From assembly GCA_964369685.1 (NCBI GenBank), contig CAYJFB010000006.1, forward strand, positions 1 through 64,000: a stretch of 64,000 bases of DNA, given 5' to 3'. Of this stretch, positions 15,459 to 25,445 are shown piece by piece. The DNA comes from Avidesulfovibrio sp964369685 (GTDB taxonomy: Bacteria; Desulfobacterota; Desulfovibrionia; Desulfovibrionales; Desulfovibrionaceae). A program made the position numbers and the translations under genes. Numbering within the stretch: the stretch's first letter is position 1; each line of letters begins with the position of its first letter. Under the pieces are notes generated by a model. That model did no database searches. It saw nothing but the letters and a program-made list of their open reading frames with translations, and was not told the origin of the DNA.

Positions 15459-18359
15459 TTAAAAAAGTTTTGTGATTGTCCATTGGTTGGCGAGGGCTGC
15501 GGCTTCTGCTTGTGCACCGCCAAGTACGCATAAAGCGTTTGATTCCATTGCTGTTTGCAGGCTTTCCCCGAACTGATGAAAATCTTTCAGTGTTGTGGCA
15601 AACACTTGATCGCGGCGTTGTTGTCGTTGTTCGTCGTTATCGCCGCAAAGATGGCGAATCAGTGCTGTCCAGCCCTTGGCGTCGGGCAGTTGATATGAAT
15701 CAAAATCACCGATGGCACCCACGATGGAGAGCGTGAGTTCACGTTGACTCAAGGTGAGATTTTGTAAATAGTTTGCCGTATCGGCGTAGACCTTCAGTGT
15801 TTTTTCCACGTTGGGATCACGATAAGACGCTTGCGCAAAAGCGCCTGTGACACGGTCGAACGAACAAAATGCGCCATAAGCACCGCCTTGTACACGCACC
15901 TGATCCCAAAGCCAACCCATGCGTATATGACGTGTCAACACCGCGATCGAAGCGTTGTAGGTATACCCGGCTTGATACAAGTTGCATGTGGTACCCACAT
16001 AGTTCACCTGCGCAGGAGCAAGCAATGCTTCCGCCTGAGGCAAGTCAGAAGTCAGCCACTCGGCAACAGCAACGTTGTGTTTTGGCAACGCACGAAAAAG
16101 CTGTGCAGCACAATCTTCTGCCACAGCCAATGCAGACCCGTCGGCCGTCAGGTTACAAAGGCTTCCCGGAGAACGAATAATCAGATCGCGTAAACGTTCC
16201 AAATCATGCTGTACACCGAGCCAATCTTCCGTAACTCGTTTACTCAATTGGCGCAGATAGTCCAAATAGCTGACCCCGGAAATCAATTCGCCGAGCCAAC
16301 CCGAAAGACTGTGCCGAGCGCGCATTCGTGTACTGATGACTTTATGTCCCGCAGGAACCAAGGCTTGTTCCATGCGTGCGCATTCTTCCAACACCATTTG
16401 GCAAAAGCGTTCGCTGTTGTCAAAACGTGTTTCTAGCAGGACTTCACGCATTAAATCAAAGAGATCGGCCGTGTGATCGGCAGTCGCTTTGCCTGTCATA
16501 ACAAGATGCGCGATGGGTTTTCCTGTTGAAATATGACTTAAGAAAGAAGGCCCCGCACCCAAACCGCCTGTTTTTGAGGCAATAGATGTCCCCAATTCCA
16601 CAAACGATTGTCGTTGGGTGCCCATTTCTGTTAAGGCTCGTCCAAAAAGCGGTGTGAGCGGTATCAATTCAGTGGGCACGGCTTCAAGCGGCAACAGCAC
16701 CGTCGCATAGACAATGCCTGTCGTATTCAGTTCATGAACAAGCACTTCGTTGTTGTCGACGTGTTTGATGTCTGTGGGAATTACAGTGTTTTCTTTTGGC
16801 AAATCGTCGAGCGTCAAGCTGGGAATGGACGCCAAGGCTTCAGGCGAATCGGGACGTTGTTGCGCCTCTTGCAGGCTTTGGCTGAACGCGGCCAAGGCTT
16901 GACGTTCGCTTTCATTCAAAGCATTTTGAATACGATCCAAGCGGTCGCGTTCTTTTTTGGCTGTACGTTCTGCCAACATGGCATCGGGAAGTAAGAGCAC
17001 TGTGGCACGGTGTGTGTTGTTCAAGAAATGTGTACGAATGGCGTTTTCAAAAATCGGTTCATTGGCTTGGAGGCGTTGTTTCAATGTTGCAAGTGGTTTT
17101 TCCCAAGCCAACGGCCCAAAAGGATCGCCATCGTGCAACCACGTCGCCAAGCAGGCCACCATGGCAGACAAACCGCGAGGAAAAGACCCTGTATTGTTTT
17201 CTCGTAATTGAAATTCCAAACTGTTGAGCGCGGCATCAACTGCGTCTTTGGGCAGGCCTTCTTCGGCAAATCCGGCGAGGGTGTCCATGATCAAGACTTC
17301 CACTTCATGCGCTTTGCTCGGATCGATGGAACGCAAACCGACAGAAAAATACGCCTGACGCAAATCCCCTTCAAGGCCGCATCCCGTCACATCTTCACCC
17401 AACCCCGACTCAATCAAGGCTTTACGAAGCGGTGAACCGGGGAGAGCAAGTAAAATGTGCTCAAGCATTTCAAAACAAAACATGGCTTCAATGTCTGCGG
17501 TTTCGCAGAGCAACCAATTGAGTGTGATGTGACCGCGAGTTTCACCGACTTCGGCGGCATAGGGCACTTCAATGTGTCTTGGTGTATCCAAATGTTTTTG
17601 CAGCGGTACGGCAGCCCCGGGGGCGCGTTGCGAGAAACGTTGCAGGTATGGCATCAACAAGGCAAAGCGTTGTTCTTCTTCGAGATCACCCCAAAAGAAA
17701 AAACGAGCGTTTGAAGGGTGATAGTGTTCTGTGTGGAACTGTTTAAATGCTTCATACGTTAAACTCAGAATCACTTCGGGATCGCCACCTGAATCCAGAC
17801 TATACGTATTATCAGGAAAAACAGCTTGTTGTGATTGCTCGGCCAGTAATGAATCGGGTGAGGAATAAACCCCTTTCATTTCATTATAGACAACGCCTTT
17901 ATAAGACAAAGGACCGTTTAACGGATCGGCATTGTCGGTTTCAATGTGCCAGCCTTCTTGTTGGAAGCATTCTTCGGTGATACGTGGAAAAAACACCGCG
18001 TCCAAATACACGTTCACCAGATTGGCGAAATCTTGCTTGTTGACACTGGCAACGGGATAGCATGTTTTATCGGGAAACGTGAAGGCATTGAGAAACGTCT
18101 GTAATGACCCTTTTAATAACTCAACAAACGGTTCCTTTGTCGGATATTTTTCTGAACCGCACAAGACAGAGTGCTCTAAAATATGTGGAACACCTGTAGA
18201 ATTTTCAGGCGGTGTACGAAAGGTCACACCAAAGCATTTGTTTTCGTCGTCATTGACGACAGAAAGGAGTTCGGCTCCTGTAGGTATATGTTTCCAGAGC
18301 TTGGCGGTTCCGCCGAGTTCTGACAATGTTTGCTCATGAATCAGTTCAAAATCATACAT
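15459..18359 (-). CDS. PreP/Cym1-type M16C zinc metallopeptidase
   Basis: 966-residue clamshell peptidase of the presequence-protease group, which degrades short unstructured peptides. The inverted zinc motif HILEH (His 59, Glu 62, His 63) sits in a conserved N-terminal context (STGVPHILEHSVLCGS), followed by KGSLQTFLNAFTFPDKT and YNEMKGVYSSP. The long inactive second half is present, so the whole monomer is encoded in one gene. ATG is preceded by GAGG at a short spacing. No signal peptide, so cytoplasmic. It is leftward, convergent with mttB, and the membrane-protein gene lies upstream in the same direction about 100 bases away. Confidence 0.9.
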   Translation of the reverse strand: MYDFELIHEQTLSELGGTAKLWKHIPTGAELLSVVNDDENKCFGVTFRTPPENSTGVPHILEHSVLCGSEKYPTKEPFVELLKGSLQTFLNAFTFPDKTCYPVASVNKQDFANLVNVYLDAVFFPRITEECFQQEGWHIETDNADPLNGPLSYKGVVYNEMKGVYSSPDSLLAEQSQQAVFPDNTYSLDSGGDPEVILSLTYEAFKQFHTEHYHPSNARFFFWGDLEEEQRFALLMPYLQRFSQRAPGAAVPLQKHLDTPRHIEVPYAAEVGETRGHITLNWLLCETADIEAMFCFEMLEHILLALPGSPLRKALIESGLGEDVTGCGLEGDLRQAYFSVGLRSIDPSKAHEVEVLIMDTLAGFAEEGLPKDAVDAALNSLEFQLRENNTGSFPRGLSAMVACLATWLHDGDPFGPLAWEKPLATLKQRLQANEPIFENAIRTHFLNNTHRATVLLLPDAMLAERTAKKERDRLDRIQNALNESERQALAAFSQSLQEAQQRPDSPEALASIPSLTLDDLPKENTVIPTDIKHVDNNEVLVHELNTTGIVYATVLLPLEAVPTELIPLTPLFGRALTEMGTQRQSFVELGTSIASKTGGLGAGPSFLSHISTGKPIAHLVMTGKATADHTADLFDLMREVLLETRFDNSERFCQMVLEECARMEQALVPAGHKVISTRMRARHSLSGWLGELISGVSYLDYLRQLSKRVTEDWLGVQHDLERLRDLIIRSPGSLCNLTADGSALAVAEDCAAQLFRALPKHNVAVAEWLTSDLPQAEALLAPAQVNYVGTTCNLYQAGYTYNASIAVLTRHIRMGWLWDQVRVQGGAYGAFCSFDRVTGAFAQASYRDPNVEKTLKVYADTANYLQNLTLSQRELTLSIVGAIGDFDSYQLPDAKGWTALIRHLCGDNDEQRQQRRDQVFATTLKDFHQFGESLQTAMESNALCVLGGAQAEAAALANQWTITKLF

Positions 18360-18458
18360 AAAAGCCTCATAACAAGTTATTATTTAAATAAATAGGCGCA
18401 AAATAAACAGCGAAGAGATGGCAGAACAACGCTCTTGCGTTTTAAAGCCCTTTCTCTT

Positions 18459-19484
18459 TTATACTGTCCCTTGGTGCGCAATCATCAAAATCATAGAAAG
18501 CAAAAACGGTATAGCCAACAAACATAACCACGCAAGCACAATGGTTGGTTTTGTGCGCATGGGGACAGCACTATATATCACATGTAACCATAAACAGGCA
18601 CTCACAAACGGCAAGAACACACTTAAAAGCATAAGCGGGACAAGACCGGGAAGCAGAATAGGTAAACGTTGTCCCCATTCTTGTATTGTCTGTGGCAAAA
18701 GATTGACAAGCGTGATGCCTGCTGTGGTGAGTGTTTCAGAGAACACAACGTTGGGCAAAGCCATGAATATAGGCACAAGCAAAAAGAGTAAGCCAAGCAC
18801 AGTCAACAAAGCCAAAATTGTGTATAAAAAGGTTTCTTTAGCACACATACGGAGCATGACGGTATAATAATCACGGCCAAAATCATCATACTGTCGGCGT
18901 AACAGCAACCAGATCGCTATGGTTGCGGTCGCCACGGACGGCGCGCAAAGCAATAACAGCATTTGCAACAACAAAGCTCCCGAATTTGGCAGGAGTAAAG
19001 ATGGCACCATAAATTTTTGTTGTAAGAAGGGCGCCAATCCTCCGTTTACCAAGACCGTCTGCATAACATATTGTGTGGCGATAACCCACGTCAACGTGGT
19101 TGTAATAAACACAACGGCAATAATGGCACCGCGTACCATATTTTTTCCACGTAACGCGTGCCATTGTCTCGTAAGTAGCGCAGAAATGATCAACGAACAA
19201 AACAACGCACCCACAAAAAAGAGGGTTTCAAAACGGAAAAGCGGTTGAATATGATTTTGTATTGACGGAAAAAGGAACCACACGCCTCCCGCTCCCATAA
19301 ACAATATCAAACAAAGCCATGCTTCAAGATGCATGATTTGTTTTGCCATATGGGCAAACATGGGACTGCGCTTGGCTCTGTAAAGATAGAGTATCGCAAA
19401 AAACGGTATTAACGTGATTTGTAAAAGCAACAAAATCAATCCCAAAGGCAACCAAAGTGGAATACTTTGCAAATCTATCGGCAT
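18459..19484 (-). CDS. polytopic membrane protein of unknown function
   Basis: 341 residues with about eight hydrophobic segments and few charged loops (the longest are RQWHALRGKN and RRQYDDFGRDYYT). I do not recognise the family. The even spread of helices and scattered His residues would allow a quinol or haem-binding subunit, but no motif proves it. ATG has AAGGA six bases upstream. It is divergent from htpG and may be cotranscribed with the protease gene. Confidence 0.65.
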   Translation of the reverse strand: MPIDLQSIPLWLPLGLILLLLQITLIPFFAILYLYRAKRSPMFAHMAKQIMHLEAWLCLILFMGAGGVWFLFPSIQNHIQPLFRFETLFFVGALFCSLIISALLTRQWHALRGKNMVRGAIIAVVFITTTLTWVIATQYVMQTVLVNGGLAPFLQQKFMVPSLLLPNSGALLLQMLLLLCAPSVATATIAIWLLLRRQYDDFGRDYYTVMLRMCAKETFLYTILALLTVLGLLFLLVPIFMALPNVVFSETLTTAGITLVNLLPQTIQEWGQRLPILLPGLVPLMLLSVFLPFVSACLWLHVIYSAVPMRTKPTIVLAWLCLLAIPFLLSMILMIAHQGTV

Positions 19485-19635
19485 AGAATTTCCTTCTTCT
19501 TAAAAAAAACACTGTTTTCTTCTCCAAGGAATAAAATTGATACAAGAAAAATGCAACCGTTCTTGACGCCGTCAGACAAAGACTTACTTAGGTGAAGGCA
19601 CGTTGTTGCCCATGATATTTTTTTTGGAGGAAAAC

Positions 19636-21564
19636 ATGTCCGATTCAGCTCAAGGCGATACTTCAACCAAGCATGAGTTTCGTGCGGAAACACGCAAAGT
19701 TTTACAGATTCTTACACATTCACTTTACACAAATCGTGAAATTTTTTTGCGTGAATTGATTTCCAACGCGTCCGATGCCTTAGATAAGTTGCGTTTTATG
19801 CAAAATCAATCCGAAAGCGGCCTTATCCGTGATGCCGAATTGCCGCTTGAAATAACACTGACCGTCGATAAAATCCAAAATACACTGACAGTCAAAGACA
19901 GCGGTATCGGCATGAGTCGCGTTGAAATGGAAGAAAATCTCGGCACCATCGGTCATTCCGGTTCCGAAGCGTTTTTGGCCGAACACCAAGATCAACAATC
20001 CGAAAACGACGCCATGAATATTATTGGGCGTTTTGGGATTGGTTTTTATTCAGTTTTTATGGTTGCGCAAAAAGTTGAAGTGATTTCGCGTGCAGCCATG
20101 GGTGACGCGCCCGCATACCGTTGGATTTCAGACGGCAGCGGTTCGTTCTCCATTGAAACATTGACTGATGACACGATTGCACGCGGCACATCCATTTGTG
20201 CGTATCTCAAAGACGATGCTTTAGATTTTTTGGAAACGTATCGTCTTGAAAGCATTATTCGTAGTCATTCAAGTTTTATTCCGTTTCCCATTATCGTCGG
20301 AGAAGAGCGCATAAACACCACAGCCGCACTGTGGCGTGAACCGAAATTTTCCATTACTCGCGAACAATATGATGAATTTTATACCTTTTTGACCTATGAC
20401 CAAAACAAACCCATTGATGTGTTGCATCTATCTGTAGACGCGCCTGTACAATTTAACGCCTTGGCTTTCTTCCCCGATACGGAAAAAGACATGTTTGGTG
20501 CGTTTCGTGACAAATGGGGACTTGATTTGTACGCTCGTCGTGTATTGATCATGCGTGAAAACAAGGAATTGCTTCCCGATTATCTTTCATTTTTGAAAGG
20601 TGTGGTCGATACGGAAGATTTACCGCTCAACATTTCTCGCGAAACATTGCAAGAAAATATTGTCTTGCGTAAAATTTGCCAAACCATCACCAAACAAACC
20701 TTGAGTCATCTTGAAAAAATGGCGAAAGAGCGTCCCGAAGTGTATGCGGAATTTTGGAAACGCCATGGGAAAGTCTTTAAAATGGGTTATAGCGACTACA
20801 GTCAACGTGAACGCATCACACCGTTGTTGCGCTATAACTCTTCGACATCAGAAAACGCCGACAGCCTGACAAGCCTTGATGAATATATCAGCCGTGCCAA
20901 AGACGGTCAGCAAGAGATCTGGTATGTGTCTGCACCGAGCCGTGAAGCGGCAAAGGTCAACCCACACAGCGAAGTGTTTCGCCGCAAAGGCATTGAAGTG
21001 CTGTATTTGTACGAACCTGTCGACGAATTCGCACTGGAATCTATTGGAAAATACAAAGATTTTACGTTTAAAGCCGTTGAACACGCAAGCAACAGTGCTC
21101 TTGAACAATTTGAAGACGTCAGTGAAACCCCGAAAGCCACCCCACTTTCCGACGACGATAAATCAGCCTTCGATCGTTTTCTTGACACTGTTCGCACGGT
21201 GCTCGGTGATCAAGTGAAAGATGTGCGTGTTTCTCCTCGTCTTGCAGACAGCCCTGCATGTTTGGTTGCCGCAGACGATCAGGTCACGTCTTCAATGGAA
21301 CGGATCATGCGTGTGATGCAAAAAGATGACAGTATTCCGCAAAAAGTTTTTGAAATAAATAGAGATCATTCGCTTTTGCGTACCATGTTGACCATCCATA
21401 AGGCAAATCCCGAAGATCAACAACTCATAACCATGATTCGCACGCTCTTTGATACCACCCTCTTGCTTGACGGGTATCTCAAAGATCCCCATGAATTGGC
21501 TTCACGAACAACCCAACTGCTTGAAAATGCCGGTGCATGGTACGTTGACATCAAAAAATTGTAA
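19636..21564 (+). CDS. htpG: chaperone HtpG (Hsp90)
   Basis: 642-residue ATP-dependent homodimeric chaperone. The GHKL ATPase domain is clear (EIFLRELISNASDALDK, DSGIGM, GTIGHSGS, IGRFGIGFYS), with middle-domain signature (FRD..GLDLYARRVLI, VVDTEDLPLNISRETLQ) and C-terminal dimerisation domain. ATG at 19636 is fixed by the ribosome site GGAGG five bases upstream; an in-frame ATG 33 bases earlier has none. No heat-shock promoter element was recognised. Confidence 0.97.
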   Translation: MSDSAQGDTSTKHEFRAETRKVLQILTHSLYTNREIFLRELISNASDALDKLRFMQNQSESGLIRDAELPLEITLTVDKIQNTLTVKDSGIGMSRVEMEENLGTIGHSGSEAFLAEHQDQQSENDAMNIIGRFGIGFYSVFMVAQKVEVISRAAMGDAPAYRWISDGSGSFSIETLTDDTIARGTSICAYLKDDALDFLETYRLESIIRSHSSFIPFPIIVGEERINTTAALWREPKFSITREQYDEFYTFLTYDQNKPIDVLHLSVDAPVQFNALAFFPDTEKDMFGAFRDKWGLDLYARRVLIMRENKELLPDYLSFLKGVVDTEDLPLNISRETLQENIVLRKICQTITKQTLSHLEKMAKERPEVYAEFWKRHGKVFKMGYSDYSQRERITPLLRYNSSTSENADSLTSLDEYISRAKDGQQEIWYVSAPSREAAKVNPHSEVFRRKGIEVLYLYEPVDEFALESIGKYKDFTFKAVEHASNSALEQFEDVSETPKATPLSDDDKSAFDRFLDTVRTVLGDQVKDVRVSPRLADSPACLVAADDQVTSSMERIMRVMQKDDSIPQKVFEINRDHSLLRTMLTIHKANPEDQQLITMIRTLFDTTLLLDGYLKDPHELASRTTQLLENAGAWYVDIKKL

Positions 21565-21580
21565 CCGATATTGAAACAAA

Positions 21581-21626
21581 GAGAGAGAATATCCGTAAAA
21601 ATATATTGTGTAGGATATTCTCTCTC
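21581..21626. terminator. stem-loop between htpG and the CII-like gene
   Basis: 14-bp stem GAGAGAGAATATCC (21581-21594) with GGATATTCTCTCTC (21613-21626) in a convergent junction. Flanking T-runs are poor on both strands, so efficiency is uncertain. Confidence 0.6.
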
Positions 21627-21667
21627 AACATGAAATGGATTTATTTTGTCGAGCGTGACGACACGCT

Positions 21668-21949
21668 CTAATCGCGCCGCTCCGATTGCTCTTCTTCATG
21701 AGACGACTGAGAAGGGGTTAAGGCATAACCCATTTCTATTGCCATCAATTTTAGTGGTGTTGCGTTCCCTGTAATTTTCATAATACTTAACAACGTTTCC
21801 GCACCGAGTTTTGCGCCTGCATCATATGGGTTCACTTCGCGGAGCAAGGTTGAGTAGGGTTTTCCTACAGCTTCTGCAATACTTTTTGCTCCTAAAGGAC
21901 TTTCTAACACCAGTTCATGCACGCTGTTTACCAAATTTTTATTTGTCAT
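21668..21949 (-). CDS. phage CII-like DNA-binding regulator
   Basis: 93 residues with a helix-turn-helix-like core (KSIAEAVGKPYSTLLREVNPYD) followed by AKLGAETLLSIMKITGN, the pattern of the phage regulatory CII (CP76) family also found singly on Desulfovibrio-type chromosomes. AGGAG lies seven bases before the ATG. It stands alone between htpG and serS with no other phage gene, so it is either a domesticated regulator or a prophage remnant. Ends in TAG. Confidence 0.7.
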   Translation of the reverse strand: MTNKNLVNSVHELVLESPLGAKSIAEAVGKPYSTLLREVNPYDAGAKLGAETLLSIMKITGNATPLKLMAIEMGYALTPSQSSHEEEQSERRD

Positions 21950-22553
21950 GGTGATTCTCCTGAACTTTTTGAGGTTAGAGATGTATAAATGGTTTAAGAT
22001 GCAAGCGGCCGTTTTACACGATATTTATTGACTGTGACTCCTTGATACATGGTTTTGTGTAACCGCACCGCGGATTTGATTTGTTGCTGTGAAGGCAACG
22101 ATCAAAAATCTTGCAAATAGCTTTGCCAATATTAAAGCCTTACTTGCATTGTATATATAAAGTGTAACAAGCTCTTAGCGGCATGCAAGTATTTTTTTAT
22201 ATCTTATTATATATCACTGTTTTTAGTGACAAATAGTACAAGGTTCCTGTTTTATATACAGAATTTTTGTGTATAGGTAAGAGAATAATATGAATTTATG
22301 AAATGTCTAGCAATTATAAGATAGATAAAATGTGTTTTTTTTACTTGTTTTCCTATTTAAAAACAATGTATTTTTTTCCTATTCAAAAAATACTGTTTGT
22401 AAAAACAGACCCTTCACAAAAAAATCAGGAAACATCTCTTGAAGGCTTCCCCATACTCTTGACGCGCTTGCACTGTATGGCTACATGTACAGAATGTTTT
22501 ATTCATTATAGTTTCAAAGGTCATTTCAACAACGTGTTTTTAAGGAGCGTCTT
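21950..22553. other. divergent intergenic region before serS
   Basis: About 600 AT-rich bases between the leftward CII-like gene and rightward serS. No T-box, tRNA or convincing ORF is seen. It should contain promoters for both genes; several near-consensus TATA-like stretches (about 22150-22165, 22200-22215) are too ambiguous to call. Confidence 0.5.
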
Positions 22554-23825
22554 GTGTTAGAACTGAAAGCATTGCAAAAAAATCCTGAACTTGTGACCGC
22601 CGCCCTCGCCAAACGCCACAGCTCGTTGTCCATGGCAACCTTTGAAGAGTTGGACAACAAACGTCGAGAGGTTTTGGCAGAAGTTGAGGCTCTGAAAGCC
22701 GAACGTAACCGTTTGTCAACAGAAGTCGGTAAACGCAAACGTGCCGGCGAAGACGCCACAGAACTCATGGCACAATCCACTGAACTTGGCAGTAAAATTG
22801 CCGAACTTGATGTTACAGCTGAAAATGCACGACAAAGCATGAACGATTGGCTTTTGACCGTGCCAAACATGCCTCATGCCAGCGTGCCCGACGGCGTCGA
22901 TGAACACGACAATGTAGAAATCAAACGTTGGGGTGACATACCGACATTCTCCTTTACGCCTCGTGAACATTGGGATCTGGGTACAGCCTTGCACGGTCTT
23001 GATTTTGAACGAGGCGCCAAATTGGCAGGCTCACGATTCACGGTTTCTTGGGGTTGGGCTGCACGCCTTGAACGCGCCTTAATGAATTTTTTTCTTGATT
23101 TTCATGCAAAACAAGGAAGAACAGAAATTTTACCGCCCTTAATGGTGAATCGCAAAAGCATGATCGGTACAGGACAATTGCCTAAATTTGAAGAAGATCT
23201 CTTTAAAGTCCAAGATCCTCGAGATTTCTTTTTGATTCCCACATCAGAAGTGCCGCTGACCAATCTGCACGCCGAGGAAGTGCTGGAAGAAGACGATCTT
23301 CCGCGACGCTATTGTGCTCAAACACCGTGCTTTCGTTCTGAAGCGGGCGCCGCAGGCAAAGACACACGCGGACTCATTCGTCAACACCAGTTTACCAAAG
23401 TTGAAATGGTATATTTTTCTCATCCCGAGCGTTCATATGAAATGTTGGAAGAGATGCGTCGCAGTGCCGAAGAGTTGTTAGAATTGCTTGGTTTACCCTA
23501 TCGTACCATCGTGCTTTGCGGCGGCGACATGGGCTTTGGCGCAACCAAAACCTATGATGTAGAGGTTTGGCTTCCCGGGCAAAATACATACCGTGAGATT
23601 TCTTCTTGTTCAAATTGTGAGGCCTTCCAAGCACGCCGCGCAAACATTAAATATCGTCCCAAAACCGGCGGAAAAGCGGATTTTGTTCACACGTTAAACG
23701 GTTCGGGCTTGCCTACGGGACGCTCACTGGTTGCTGTAATTGAAAACGGCCAACAAGCCGACGGCTCAATCCGTTTGCCGGAAGTACTCTGGCCGTATAT
23801 GGGTGGTTTACAAGAAATTCGCTAG
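22554..23825 (+). CDS. serS: seryl-tRNA synthetase
   Basis: 423-residue class II aminoacyl-tRNA synthetase that charges tRNA-Ser (and tRNA-Sec). N-terminal coiled-coil arm (residues about 25-105), then the catalytic domain with motif 2 (FRSEAGAAGKDTRGLIRQHQF) and motif 3 (NGSGLPTGRSLVAVIEN). GTG start with AAGGAG seven bases upstream. Ends in TAG, followed directly by a palindromic element. Confidence 0.97.
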   Translation: MLELKALQKNPELVTAALAKRHSSLSMATFEELDNKRREVLAEVEALKAERNRLSTEVGKRKRAGEDATELMAQSTELGSKIAELDVTAENARQSMNDWLLTVPNMPHASVPDGVDEHDNVEIKRWGDIPTFSFTPREHWDLGTALHGLDFERGAKLAGSRFTVSWGWAARLERALMNFFLDFHAKQGRTEILPPLMVNRKSMIGTGQLPKFEEDLFKVQDPRDFFLIPTSEVPLTNLHAEEVLEEDDLPRRYCAQTPCFRSEAGAAGKDTRGLIRQHQFTKVEMVYFSHPERSYEMLEEMRRSAEELLELLGLPYRTIVLCGGDMGFGATKTYDVEVWLPGQNTYREISSCSNCEAFQARRANIKYRPKTGGKADFVHTLNGSGLPTGRSLVAVIENGQQADGSIRLPEVLWPYMGGLQEIR

Positions 23826-23850
23826 CACAATGTGAGTTTGAATTTTTTAT

Positions 23851-23990
23851 TTGGGGGGGATAATCCCCCCCAAACCCCCTTGTTTCCGCCGTGCGATTTG
23901 GGGCGTTTTCTCATCGCTTTGCGCTGAGCCAACACCCCAAATCGCACGGCGTCTCAAGCGATGTTGAGAGTCTTTTTAGCAAAAAAATAC
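23851..23990 (+). repeat. dispersed palindromic element, copy C
   Basis: G7-ataat-C7 hairpin (23851-23873), CCCCCTTGTT link, then a perfect 17-bp hairpin arm (23887-23903 with 23935-23951), then GAGAGTCTTTTT and an A-run. The first part matches the inverted copy inside the CbiA gene. Same orientation as serS. Confidence 0.85.
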
Positions 23991-24020
23991 AATGGCAACC
24001 GTTGAGCATATGGTGAGATT

Positions 24021-25403
24021 ATGAACAGACTGGTCATTTCCGGTGTATCCGGCGGCGGCGGCAAAACGTTGCTTGCTCTGGGATTGGCTCGTGCCTTGGT
24101 GCGGTTGGGATTACGGGTAAAGCCTTTCAAAAAAGGTCCCGATTATATTGACGCCATGTGGTTAGCCAAAGCCTGTGGCCACACCTGCACAAATCTTGAT
24201 CCATATTTCTTGTCTGCGGAACGATTGCAAAGCTTGTTTGTTCATGCCATGGACGGCGCAGACATGGGTCTCATTGAGGGCAACCGCGGCCTTTATGACG
24301 GCAGCGACGTTCAAGGTTCCTGTTCAACGGCAGCGCTGGCACGCGTTCTGGATGCACCTGTCGTGTTGTCTCTGAATTGCACAAAAATGACGAGAACCGC
24401 AGCGGCTTTGCTGGCAGGTTTGACACAGTTTGAATCTTTGCGTTTTGGCGGTGTCGTCTTGAATCGTATCGGCACAGCCCGACAAGAGCAATTGATCCGA
24501 CAAAGTATTGAGACGTATACAGATATTCCTGTGCTGGGTGCCTTGCCGCGCCTAAAGGACAATCCTCTCCCCGAACGACATATGGGGCTTGTCGCCTCAA
24601 ATGACGACAACACGGTTTTGCAGGTTTTGGATACTCTTGGTACGTTTATTACCGAACATGTGGATATGAATCGCATACAACAGCTTGTTATCAACGCTGA
24701 ATTTCCGTCTGTTGTCCCATTTTGGCAAGAACGCGTTCAAGCTGTGAAACCCGTGCGGATTGGTTATGTTTGCGATCGAGTGCTGTGGTTTTACTATGAG
24801 GAAAATCTTGAAGCCTTGCGTCGAGCCGGTGCTGAGTTGGTGTGTTTGGATTTGTTTGACACAAAGCCGTGGCCACAACTGGACGGTATATATATTGGTG
24901 GCGGTTTTCCCGAATTGTATGCGGCGAATCTTGCCCAAGCACCCGGGCTGAGTGCGTTACGCACCTTTTCGGAAGCCAATCTGCCCATCTATGCCGAATG
25001 TGGCGGAATGATGCTTTTGTGTGAAGCGTTGCATGTGGACGGTGTGCGTTATCCCATGGCAGGCATTTTGCCTGCAGAAAGTTTTTTATGTGCAAAGCCA
25101 CAGGGACTTGGTTATGTGGATGCCGTTGTAGAGCAAGAGAATCCTTTTTATCCTCGAGGTACACGATTGCGAGGGCATGAATTTCATTATTCCTATTGTG
25201 TTCCACGGGCAGAGGCTGCCCTTATTTTGCGCTTGGAACGAGGTGTTGGCATGGGACATCGCCAACAGGGTGTTCAAAAACAAGAATGTCGTGACGGTCT
25301 GCTGATTCGCAACACGTTTGCATCCTATCTGCATGTTTTTGCCCCTGCCGCGGAGCTGTGGGCAGAACGGTTTGTTGAGGCTTGCTCAAAGAAAATGTTA
25401 TAA
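24021..25403 (+). CDS. CbiA-family glutamine amidotransferase, possibly DsrN (sirohaem amidase)
   Basis: 460-residue ATP- and glutamine-dependent amidase. P-loop SGGGGKTLLALG, PFKKGPDYIDAMWL, IEGNRGLYDG, then a class-I glutaminase domain with YAECGGMMLLC (Cys near residue 330) and RGHEFHYSY. It is a paralogue of the N-terminal part of the 3595 gene but has normal length and no extra domain. Sulfite-reducing bacteria carry a CbiA relative, DsrN, that amidates the sirohaem of dissimilatory sulfite reductase; the KKGPDYID and GLYDG variants and the presence of a second, corrinoid-associated CbiA make that role plausible. The alternative is a second cobyrinate amidase. Agmatine deiminase follows 42 bases later. 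Confidence 0.8.
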   Translation: MNRLVISGVSGGGGKTLLALGLARALVRLGLRVKPFKKGPDYIDAMWLAKACGHTCTNLDPYFLSAERLQSLFVHAMDGADMGLIEGNRGLYDGSDVQGSCSTAALARVLDAPVVLSLNCTKMTRTAAALLAGLTQFESLRFGGVVLNRIGTARQEQLIRQSIETYTDIPVLGALPRLKDNPLPERHMGLVASNDDNTVLQVLDTLGTFITEHVDMNRIQQLVINAEFPSVVPFWQERVQAVKPVRIGYVCDRVLWFYYEENLEALRRAGAELVCLDLFDTKPWPQLDGIYIGGGFPELYAANLAQAPGLSALRTFSEANLPIYAECGGMMLLCEALHVDGVRYPMAGILPAESFLCAKPQGLGYVDAVVEQENPFYPRGTRLRGHEFHYSYCVPRAEAALILRLERGVGMGHRQQGVQKQECRDGLLIRNTFASYLHVFAPAAELWAERFVEACSKKML

Positions 25404-25445
25404 ATGTAGGCAAAAACGTGTTTTTTTGCCATAGTTGAGGATACC

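Noticed and set aside
22303..22560. Rightward 85-residue frame before serS
   Set aside because: No ribosome site, composition of AT-rich noise, and overlaps the serS start.
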